This document shows, piece by piece, positions 29,615 to 40,863 of a DNA stretch of 64,000 nt. Source of the DNA: Atrina japonica. Its lineage: Eukaryota > Mollusca > Bivalvia > Pterioida > Pinnidae. The stretch covers positions 430,501 through 494,500 of the forward strand of contig BROG01000509.1 of the NCBI GenBank assembly GCA_030159075.1, written 5' to 3'. A program made the translations under genes and the position numbers. The notes under the pieces were generated by a model. That model made no database searches. It saw only the letters and a program-made list of their open reading frames with translations, and had not been told where the DNA came from. Every line of letters begins with the position of its first letter. Position 1 is the first letter of the stretch.

Positions 29615-29989
29615 TAAGGGGCATTAGTTGTAAGTAAGCCCCCCCCCCCCCCCAAAAAAAAATATTTCATTATTTTCTTATTTTACTTGATGTATAATAG
29701 CAAATAAGAGTTATACACCGGCATAAAAAAATCTTGCATAATTTCCTATATATTGTGTGAAAATAAGGTAAGGTCCAGTGTTATATTCTTATACAAATAG
29801 TAAGTTTGAGTTAATCAATTTGCAATTGAAAAAGTGCCAGACCTGGGTTTCTCAAGCAATTTTCTCAAAATTTATAGGAATTTAAGAATTTTTATGCCTG
29901 TGTATATTTCTTTTCTGTTCATGTGTATCAATCCGAGTGGTAAAAAAGGGGAACAAATGTGAAAGAAACAAAGCTCATACCCCCTTTAA
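29615..29989. mobile_element. MITE M1 copy
   Basis: TTAAGGGGCATTAGTTGTAA to CATACCCCCTTTAA; internal AAAATAAGGTAAGGTCCAGT. A C run and A run follow the left end. Confidence 0.8.
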
Positions 29990-30741
29990 GTATATACAGT
30001 ATTAGGTATCTGTTCTCATAAACAAATTTACATCTATAATTAGAAATTTGGTCAGTACAGGAAATGATCACCTTCAGATATATTTCATGTAGTTAATTAC
30101 ATATTGTGGTCAGTATTTAGAATATATTTTTGCTATATTTGACTGCTTGACCCTTTCACCCCTCAAATATCATAATGGTATGCACTTTCTGTTGTATTAG
30201 ATCAGTCCTTTATGATTTGTGGGGGTTGGAAGGTTTAAAGTCCATTATGTATAGAAACATGGCTGTTGGTCAGTACATATGTTTTTCAGTCCTTCAGTCA
30301 GTAAGTCTGTACCGAATTATACTTAATGAAATAACTTAATGAAATGATTTGGTGTAGCCTACTTGTAATTATAACATCTTATTTTTCATTTGACTGCATT
30401 TTACAATTGGTTTCACAACATGCAGTAAAGTTATTTTAAGCTATTTCTTATGGTTGAACATACATTCATATGAATAAAGCACAAAACTTTGTTTATAATG
30501 TTTACTGTAATTTGACCTTTAACCTGTTAAGACATTGTGTATGACTTTGTGTACATACTGTGATTACATATAAGTTCTTAAAAGAAATTGTTATTTTTCT
30601 GGGTAATAAATATTATAACAAAAATATTGTGTTCTTTTGGATTTTCAGTATTTGGAGATTGTGGCTCATTGGCCAGAGCGTGCCCGTTTTATCAAAAAGT
30701 CACAAATTTTATGTCTAAGGTTCATTAATCTTAATACATTA

Positions 30742-31420
30742 CAGTGGAACTTGTCCTGAAAGACTGCCACTACTGCCACTGAAATGTGGTCGACAGGTGG
30801 TCTCTCAAAAGAGGTTTTATATAAACTTGATGAAGGATTACTAAAGCCTTTCACACCTTAAGACACATTTGGACCAGTCTATGTCATTAAATTACAGAAG
30901 CATCCATTGTTTTTCAGGGGTTGATGAGCTAACCCAGACTGGTGGTTTTCAGAATGTGGTCTCACAGGACAGGTGGTCTTCTATGACAGTTGTCTCACAA
31001 GACAGTTGTCCTTCTATGACAGTGGTCTCACAGGACAAGTGGTCTTCTATGACAGTGGTCTCACAAGACAAGTTGTCGTCTTTGACAGTGGTCTAAGAAG
31101 ACAGGTGTCCTTCTATGCCAGTGGTCTGACAAGACAGGTGGTCTTCTATGACAGTGGTCTGACAAGACAGGTGGTCTTCTATGACAGTGGTCTATGACAA
31201 GACAGGGTGGTCTTCTCTGACAGTGGTCTCACAAGACAGGTGGGTCTTCTATGACAGTGGTCTCACAAGACAGGTGGTCTTCTATGACAGTGGTCTCACA
31301 AGACAAAGTGGTCTTCTTTGACAGTGGTCTCACAAGACAGGTGTAGTCATTCTATGGACAGTGGTCTCACAAGACAGGTTGTCTATGACAGTGGCCTCAC
31401 AAGACAGGTTGCACTTTACT
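30742..31420. mobile_element. M3 element expanded into a 33-bp minisatellite
   Basis: Starts CAGTGGAACTTGTCCTGAAA. From 30943 its internal unit CAGTGGTCTCACAAGACAGG-TGGTCTTCTATGA is repeated about 14 times. An M5 palindrome is nested at 30848-30932. Open frames here are artefacts of the 33-bp unit. Confidence 0.85.
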
Positions 31421-31859
31421 TAGAACCATTTAACAACATGTTGCTAAACTGGGGACCTAAACGTTTTGTGTTATGTCACTTAGAACAATAACTTAGGTCT
31501 ATGCACTGCCTATTAATAGTCATTAAGACGGACCTGATATGGTCGTTAGTCGCGTATCTTAATTCTTTATAAAATGGTAACAAGTCCTAAGTTTCTTTGT
31601 TTGACCAAGTCTTAAGACTTAGGACCTTTCATAAAACTGGTCCCAGGCCTCCAGCATATGGAAAAGATTTATTTATTCGTATGATGTGCTTCAAGGTTTT
31701 GGTAAGCTATTAATTTGTGTAAGTGGTGTTAAAAGTTTGTGTGCCTCCACATGTACATGATGTAACTGTGTGGTCATTTTAAGATTTTGGTAGTCCAAAT
31801 CACCTTTAATATTTGTTTGAGATATCATATTATGTTCTTGGGCAAGCTCTAAGCTTAGT

Positions 31860-33065
31860 TAATGCTTTGTAGAAACACTTTAATAGCCACATGATGCCAT
31901 GCTCACTAAATGTTTTGTAGAAACACTTTAATAGCCACATCATGCTGTTTACTAAACATTTTACTAGAAACACTTCAACAGCCACATCACACTTTGTTTA
32001 CTAAGCATTTTGTAGAAACACTTTAATAGCCACATGACACTGTGCTTACTAAGCATTTTGTATAAACACTTCAATAGCCACATGACAGTGAAGCATTTTG
32101 TATAAACACTTCAATAGCCACATGACACTGTGCTTACTAAGCATTTTGTATAAACACTTCAATGGCAACATCATGCTGTGTTTACTAAGCATTTTGTAAA
32201 AACACTTCAATGGCCACATGACACTGCTTACTAAGCATTTTGTAGAAACACTTTAATAGCCACATGATGCTGTGCTTACTAAATGTTTTGTAGAAACACT
32301 TCAATGGCCACATGACAGTGTTTACTAAATGTATAAACACCTCAATGGCCACATGACACTTACTAAACGTTTGTAGAAAAACCTCACTGGCTACATGACA
32401 TTGTGCTTACTAAACGTTTTGTAGATACACTTCAATGGCCACATGACACTGTGCTTACTAAACGTTTTGTAGAAACACTTCAACAGCCACATGACTCTGT
32501 GCTTACTGAATGTTTTGTAGTAACACCTCTCTGGCTACATGACATTGTGCTTACTAAACGTTTTGTAGATACACCTCACTGGCTACATGACATTGTGCTT
32601 ACTAAACGTTTTGTAGATACACCTCACTGGCTACATGACATTGTGCTTACTACACGTTTTGTAGAAACACCTCACTGACTACATGACATTGTGCTTACTA
32701 AACGTTTGTAGAAAAACCTCTCTGGCTACATGACATTGTGCTTACTAAACGTTTGTAGAAAAACCTCTCTGGCTACATGACATTGTGCTTACTAAACGTT
32801 TTGTAGAAAAACCTCTCTGGCTACATGACATTGTGCTTACTTAACGTTTTGTAGAAACACCTCACTGGCTACATGACATTGTGCTTACTAAACGTTTTGT
32901 AGAAACACCTCACTGGCTACATGACATTGTGCTTACTAAACGTTTTGTAGAAACACTTCAATGGCCACATGACACTTACTAAATGTTTTGTAGAAACACC
33001 TCTCTGGCTACATGACATTGTGCTTACTAAACGTTTTGTAACTACACTTCAATAGTCACATAATG
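31860..33065. repeat. 48-bp minisatellite, about 25 copies
   Basis: Unit carries TTGTGCTTACTAAACGTTTT, GTAGAAACACCTCACTGGCT and ACATGACA. The left third has a diverged version (TTTAATAGCCACATGA); the right is homogeneous. The 48-bp period keeps a frame open over 32403-32678. Confidence 0.95.
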
Positions 33066-33469
33066 TTTTTATATATATGAACAAAGCTTAGAAAACACAA
33101 TTTATGATGCAAATAATCTCTAGATATTTGGTTTCTTCAAAAATTAACACTAAAATTAATATCTCATGAACAGACTTATTTACAGTGGCCAAGAAAGCCC
33201 GCATGTTAAACCAATTTAATAAGATAAATGTATCAAGATGTGAAAAAACGCAATGACCCCGTGACCTTAATCATGACTTTTAAGGTTCCATAGCTCAGCA
33301 TTCAGATATTGACAAATGTTTGCCATAGTGAAAATAATACCAGATCCCATCAATATATAAAGCAATATACCAAATTTTGTTTAAATCAGAGGAAAGAATT
33401 CAAAGTTTTGTCACAAACTAAACTGCTGTTAACAAACATGTAGACAGAAAAAACCAACATGTCCTCTAT

Positions 33470-33921
33470 CTTGAATCTGGAGGGGTGGATCCATAAAAAA
33501 CAATGATTTAGTGGTTTCTCTTGACATAAACTGAAAAATTCAATTTTATGAAAACAAAGTGTGTAACCCAAACAAAATCTGGCATGGCAAGCCATTAAGG
33601 AAAAGATTTGCTGATAAAATAATTATAAACTAAAGTACATCTGATTTGTAAACTTTTATCTTTGCAACAGCTGATTTTCGAGGCTGTTATTCTACCCAAG
33701 GCCATCTGGGTCTGATAAACAAACCTTGAGCAAAGTTAAGCAGACGACAGTGAACACACACTTGATAAGGGTCAGCACGTAGACTTTTTCTTGAAAAAAA
33801 AAACCCCAAAAAAAAAAAAAAAACAAGGTGAGAGAACGATATATATGAAAAAATCAGGTCTGTATATCTTGACCACAATTCGGTCCCAGTACCAAGGATA
33901 TATATATACATGTGTGTGTAT

Positions 33922-33973
<52 letters not shown>
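33470..33973. repeat. Dispersed repeat with (TA)n tail, copy 1
   Basis: Shares CTACCCAAGGCCATCTGGGT and AGGTGAGAGAACGATATAT with 39960-40345. Both end ACCAAGGATATATATA and run into a TA tract (here 33930-33973). Confidence 0.8.
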
Positions 33974-33976
<3 letters not shown>

Positions 33977-34164
33977 TAAATATCCTGGCTTTAGACTGTA
34001 CACAAATTTACCAGATAAGAAAAGTTTTTAAAAATAACTTTATTGTGAAGAGGTGCAAATTATCACAGATTATTTCTTAACAAGGAGTGAGCAAGGCATG
34101 ACCTTGAACACATATGCAAATCTCCCTGGAACAAAATATCACTCTTTTGTCATATTTACAAATA

Positions 34165-34394
34165 CAGTGAAGCCTGTCTAGACAGACCACCCTTTCTGCC
34201 ACTGCAATGTGGTCTCTAAAGACAGGTGGTCTCTCAAAAGAGGTTTTATATACAGAATATCAAAATGTGGTCCTAACTCCTCAACCCCTGAAAAACAAAT
34301 AATAAACACTTCTATAAGTCAATGACTTGGGCAAGTCCAAATGTTTCTTCAGGGGTGAAAGATGATAGGTTGTCTCTGATGACAGGTTCTACAG
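34165..34394. mobile_element. MITE M3 with nested M5
   Basis: CAGTGAAGCCTGTCTAGACA to GACAGGTTCTACAG; an M5 palindrome interrupts it at 34275-34365. Confidence 0.72.
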
Positions 34395-34698
34395 TACAGA
34401 ACAACCTTTGCCTTAAGACCATAAACACACCAAATCTTACAATGTCCAGAACTTACATAGTCATGATCAAACTGATATGAATCCAGACCCTCATTTCAGA
34501 GACTTAGTAACCTTGTTAATCAGGTCACTTTAAGTCAGTTAGGTGGTCTTACTAGCAAGGTTCCACTGTATGTTAGGTATAATGGTTGACAGTACTATAA
34601 ATATTCACATCTTTAATCTTACGACACTTGTCACTCAAACAAAACCTGATGGATTAATCTCAAATTCCAATCAGAAAATCCTCATCAGATGGTGTCCA

Positions 34699-34704
34699 TT
34701 TATT
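34699..34704 (-). terminator. Possible FBXO15 poly(A) signal
   Basis: AATAAA on the minus strand, about 310 nt after the FBXO15 stop. A chance match is possible in AT-rich DNA. Confidence 0.25.
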
Positions 34705-35011
34705 TGGTATTTGATCCATCATCAGCCTTTAGGACTGCACCAGGAAATGTCTTTTGTTCACAAATTTGAACTAGTCCATCAAAGACTTGAAATCTAATAC
34801 ATAACATGTATTGATCCACCTTCAACTCATCCCCAGTCTACAATGGAAAGTAGACTGTTCCTGTCAATACTTTTCAGGTCATAGACTAGTCTACTTGTGG
34901 ATATAGGGGTGAATGACTGCGATTTGTATGTCAAGATATTTTTAGATCAGTTTTTAAAAATTATGCATCTTGTACATAACATTGCAGTTTACAAAAACAC
35001 TAAATTTCATT

Positions 35012-35098
35012 TCAGTAATTTGTTCCAAATCGTTCATTGATGACATCTTTTGAAATCATAACTGACAAATTTGACACAAACGTTTCTCCGTGGTCCAT
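35012..35098 (-). CDS. FBXO15: FBXO15-like last coding exon
   Basis: Encodes MDHGETFVSNLSVMISKDVI, then NERFGTNY and TGA at 35014-35012. It aligns with the family's EEYLIVNLVLYLSI...HWFGTEY end. Confidence 0.9.
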   Translation of the reverse strand: MDHGETFVSNLSVMISKDVINERFGTNY

Positions 35099-38000
35099 CT
35101 GAAAGAGAGAGAGCATAAAAGCACATGACATTTATAACAAGAGGTCAAAAAGGTCATTTCTGTATCATCTGAGTTCCATCTCTATCAACAGGTGCCCGTT
35201 ATCAAACAGCCCTATTTCCTAAGTCTTAAATTTACTGACATTGAAACATATTTTAGGATTGTTTCATCAACGCTACCTTGACTTCAGTCCTCAGGCATGT
35301 TCACACATTTCCAAATTACAGTAAAACCTGCGTTAGCATCCACCTGTGTATAGACCACCTGTCCTGAATAGTACCATTTGTGTACAAATCAACCTCTATA
35401 TAAAGACCACCTCCTATAAAGACCAGTTGTCTTGTGTCCCTAATGAGGTTGTTATATACAAGTTTCGCTGTAGACCTTGATAGTTTATAAACACCTATAG
35501 CTGGTTTATTTACAAAGATATATTATAACGCTTACAACAATAACTGAGGTCTACGCAATGTCTACGCGATGCCTGGGATTAAGTCGTAAGTCACAAGTTC
35601 TTGATCTATGTAAAATGGTTCTAAGACAATTAGTAAGGTCCTCAGAGCAAGTTTAAAATGTAAGACCTTTCATAAAACAGGATCCAGGGGCCCGTTGTGA
35701 CTTACGAATTAATCCCATCTACATGACTACTGGAGGATCCAGGGGGCCTGTTACGAAAGGTCCCGAGTCTTAGACTAATTGGTCTTAGGACAATACTTAG
35801 GGCTTACAACCATTTTACAATAAATCAGGACTTGTGACTTATGACCAAATCAAGTCTTGTCTTAATGACAAGAAAGGGCAATGTGTACTAGACCAGCGTT
35901 ATTTTTTAATGTGTCATTATTTATCTTTGTAAATGTATTTATAAACTACAGTATAGTTGCTTTTATTTGCGGGGGATTTAAATTCGCTATATTCACAGTC
36001 AAAGGAAATATCGCAAAATAAAATACCAATGAATATTATACGTTACACTTATGAAATATCAGAAAGACAACTCATAACCAGTCTAGCACGAAATTTAATA
36101 CCTGTGAATAAGTTCCTTTCAGAAAAATGCAAACTTTTCTCCCCATGAAATTAACCAACTATAAACTATTAAGATCTTACTTGAAAATACAATGAAACTT
36201 GTATATAAAGACTCCCTTAGGGACAAAAGAAAAACCAGTCTTTATAGGGAGGTGGTCTTTTTACAGAGATTGATTTGTACACAAGTGGTACTATTGGGCA
36301 AAAAACAGTCTTTAAGAACAAGTGGTCTTTATACACAGGTGGTTTGCTAAAGCAGGTTTTACTGTATGCAAATATATACCTTAGGACTTGACTTTAGGTG
36401 GTGTTGATATAAAATGTTTTTGGTTTTTCCTTTAGATCAAATAACATAAGACGTAAAACTTTGGACTTACAGCTTCTTGATAAAATGGGCCCAGATACCT
36501 GAACCAGGACGTCATTAGAATTGACTATTTTCTGTTGATAATTTCTGGCAGATGCCATATACCAAATTTGAAGAGAATTGGCACAGTGGTATTTGAAAAG
36601 AGGTTTAAAAGCACTCAGGTAATACAACATAAATATATTTAAATCAGTATAACGACAAACATGTTTAGAGAGAGATATCGCTGGAAAGGGAACCAGTCTA
36701 GAACAACCACCTGTCTATACCACACACCTATCTGTGAGAAAATTACTGTTCACCAATCTAATTAAAAAACAATCTCTAATTGCTTCTGTTTTCTGATATG
36801 TCGCATATAGGATCTAATGCAACGATCTGCTATGGGGTCACATGCGGATGACCTCTCATGGGCGTGTAATGTTCAACCAATAAAATGTGACTAACAAAAC
36901 TTGAATGGCAGTATCATCAGTGAATTAAACCTATCGAAAATAATTCTGTACTTCAGGATTTTGTGTGCTCAGTGTTGTTTATAATGTTAAAAATGTTTAC
37001 ATCTTTTTGCCATATGATCGCTAAATACAAGATTGTGTAAGTCACATTTTCATTGGTTGAAAAATGACACACCTACAAAGTCATCCACACATGACCCCAT
37101 ATCAGATTGCATTAGATCCTCTATGCAACATATTAGAAAACGGGAGCTGTGAGAGATAAGACTGTTCACGATCTCACTAGTGATAGATGGAGAAGAGTCC
37201 TCTTTGCACACAAAATCTTAAACTTTAAAATTGCAACACAATGTTTATGAATTACTTCGGAATAAGATTTCCCAATACTAGAAAATGGAACAGTTGTCTA
37301 CGTTACAGTCTATTTTTGCATTTACTTTGCCTATTTTAATCTTATTTGCAGCACAATTACTTGGTATTGTTGATGACATCATAAAAAACAAGATGTGTTT
37401 GAAAACTTTTAAGTAACAGAACTCTGGCAGATATCCCTGAAAGTTGGTCATAATCATTCATTTTTAATGTCTCACTGACGCAAAGCATTGTACCAAATTT
37501 GGCTAAAACTTGAGGAAAAAAACAAAAACTAAAGTTAAAATTTTGATGTTATCTTGCAAAGAGACACATGCACAAAATAAAATTGGTGCCTTGTCTGCGA
37601 TTTCGGTGACATAAAAGTTTTTTTAGTTTTAATAATGTGTGTATTTACCTTGCTTATTTCCATTGCCATTTTACCGAGATCATCTGAATACTCAATGTGC
37701 ATGATCTGGTCACAGCTATAGTCAAAATCCAAAGCTACAACAGAATCCAGATTAAAGGGGCGTTAGCTGCGTTTTTTTAAAATATGTTGTTCTCCACTTT
37801 TTACTACTTACATCAAAATACAGTAACGAAAAAGAGATATACACAGGCATAAAACTTGAATTTCTATATACAGTAAAACCTGCTATAGCGGCCACCTCTA
37901 TATAAGGATTACCTGTCTATAAGGCCAGTTTTGAAAAGTCCCTTGACTGCATACTTCAACTAAATTGAACCTGTGTAGGGGACGGGGTCACCTGCACATA

Positions 38001-40788
38001 AAGGCCAATATTTTCTGGTCCCTTGTGTGGCCCCTATATACAGGTTTTACTGCATTTTGTGAAAATTGCTTGAGAAGTCCTAAGATTTGGCACTTTTTCA
38101 ATTGCAATTGATTAACTCAACTTTACTATTTGTATATGAATACCCCACTGGACATGACCTTATTTTTACAAAATATATAGGATCATAAGATTTTTATACC
38201 TGTGTATAGGTAGCTCTTATTTGTTATTGTACATTTTTTTTGGCAAACACAGATAATACCTGTTTAAATGTTTCACATATGTATCACATGATTAAGTACA
38301 GTATCCATGACAACCGTCACTATTTTCTGATATTTCATAAACCCGTAACCAAAAAGACAATGTTAGCAATTTCTTTAGATATATTACATGTCATTGTACT
38401 AACTATTACACTATTACAATTTTATTACATTCATTATTACAGTATCATTATACTATTACATATCACATGTCTACTGTATTTGCTATAACCTCTCATCACA
38501 CTTGCTTCAACACCAGACATTTACTATACCTACCTTTATTCAAGTTCTCAACTTTTTGCACACTTGCAATGGAGCTAATGAACGATAAAATAAAAATCTG
38601 CATTACAGTAAAACTCGAATATAACAAACTCGGTTTGTATGATTTCATGCTTATAACAAATCAATCCTCGACTGCAACTCTATATATTCTTAGTTGAAAA
38701 ATAATTTTATCATGAATTTTATATAACAAATATTTGCCTATAACAAATCAATTTCTATATCTATTGACATGCTTGATGTCGCAACCACTGTCTTTTTCAA
38801 TATTATGACAAAGTAATCAATATCATTTGAACAAAAGTCAATTTTTGACTTGTATGCCAAACATAAGTACATGTAGTCCTAATCTCTGATCAAATAAGTT
38901 GTGTAAATAAAAAGCAACAAAAGTTTCTGTTTCTTTTTGACTCCTCAGAAAGTTTGGTCAACATTTAAATTTAGAATGATTTTTTCTTAACGAATTGCAT
39001 TGTAATCCTTCAGCCCCCTTCGCACTGTTTTATTACATTTATATTTTTTGTACTGCATTTTCATTTGTCCAGAGATGGTAACATGTTCTACTGTTTAAAA
39101 TAATATCACACTGTAAACTTGATAATTTATCATATTGCACTGCTATGGAGTCCATAAATTCTTATATCAAACAAAAGGAAGTGCAATAATTGTATAATAA
39201 CAACTTGTGCTTATAACGAATTGAACATTACGGTCCCTTGAACATGTTGAAATCTGTTATAAGCAAGTTTTACTGTACTAAAAACAAAGAATGGTATCTC
39301 ACCTTCTAAATATTTATTTAAACAAGATGTGTTTTTCAAAAAAAATCTATACTCTTCAGAAGTAAGCCATTTATTAAGATTTTTAAAGTTCTCTGTTTCA
39401 AACAAATATTGTCGATATGATGAGCCTACATCAAATTCATCAAAAAATATTATCAATACAAAGACTTATACCAAAAAAAAAAAAAAAATTTACTTGTGGA
39501 AGGCCGGTGGTCTCTTCCCGTGTATTTTGTAACTGGGGTCTCTCTTCCATCATTAAAAAATGGCCGCCACCATATGACTTAAAAATTGTTGAGTGTGGTT
39601 GTAAACACTATTAAAAAAATTGGGGGGAAAAATTCCAACTTGTTTGTTTTTTGTTTATTGTCGTTTTACTTTCTACAGAGAAATTTTTCACTTGTATGAA
39701 GATGTTGCCAGCTTTAGGTGAAGTGCCACAAATTTTGATCTGTGCTTTATATCGGTGTGCCAATGCAGTAAGCATTTCTTTTATATGCCATGGTGGACCC
39801 TGTCATGGGGGTTTTTATCTGAAGAACTTGTGACATTCAATTCATATAAGAAACGCTTGACGAAGGAACAGTCACGTTACAGGGAATCAAACCTGGGATA
39901 TTCGGCTTGCGAGTCTGATGCTCAAGTTATTTGACAGAAACCTATATGTTGAAAACACACAAACAGATGAATCAAAAAATAATTTTTGATGGCAGAGACG
40001 CATCAGTTTAATGATTTTCTCTGGACATAAACCCAAAGTTCTATCCTTGGTTAATAAAACATTTAGTTCAAACAGTATTTAGCACAGACATATTTTATCT
40101 TCACAATTGCATATAATTGAAGTTTGGAGCCATTTTCTACCCAAGGCCACCTGGGTCTGATATTTAGACAACAACAAACCTTGAGTACAGATCAGCAGAC
40201 AACACTAAACACACATTTGATAAGAGCTAGCACGTATACGTTTTCTTGAAGAAAAACAAGGTGAGAGAACGATATATGAAGAAATCAGGTTTGTATATCT
40301 TGACCAGAATTTGGTCCTAGTACCAAGGATATATATATATATAAATAGGACAAAATCAAAGACTCCATGGAAATATTTCTTTTTTGACATTAAGTCATTC
40401 ACCCCTCAAGACACATTTGGATGGTCAAAGTCATTGATTTACAGAAGACTCTATTGTTTTTCAGAGGGTTAACGAGTTAATTTTTTCAACAGTAGAACTG
40501 ACAATAAGTATGTTCTCAGCTAATTAATCTATCTTTATATATGATGACTTGCCTACCTGTATACTGAAAGGTGCAATTTAGCTGGTTTTTCCGAATTTTT
40601 ATGTATATACAGTAAAACCTGTATATAGGGGCCACCCAAGGGACCAGACAATACTGACCTTTATGTGCAGGTGACCCTTATACACAGGTTCAATTTAGTT
40701 AAAGTATGCATTCAAGGGACTTTTCAAAACTGGCCTTTATAGACAGGTGATCCTTATATAGAGGTGACCGCTATAGCAGGTTTTACTG

Positions 40789-40863
<75 letters not shown>

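Noticed and set aside
30869..31197. Repeated VVSQDRWSSMT-like protein
   Set aside because: 33-bp unit inside an expanded M3 element; the frame breaks where the unit length slips.
32403..32678. 91-residue repeat protein
   Set aside because: 48-bp minisatellite.
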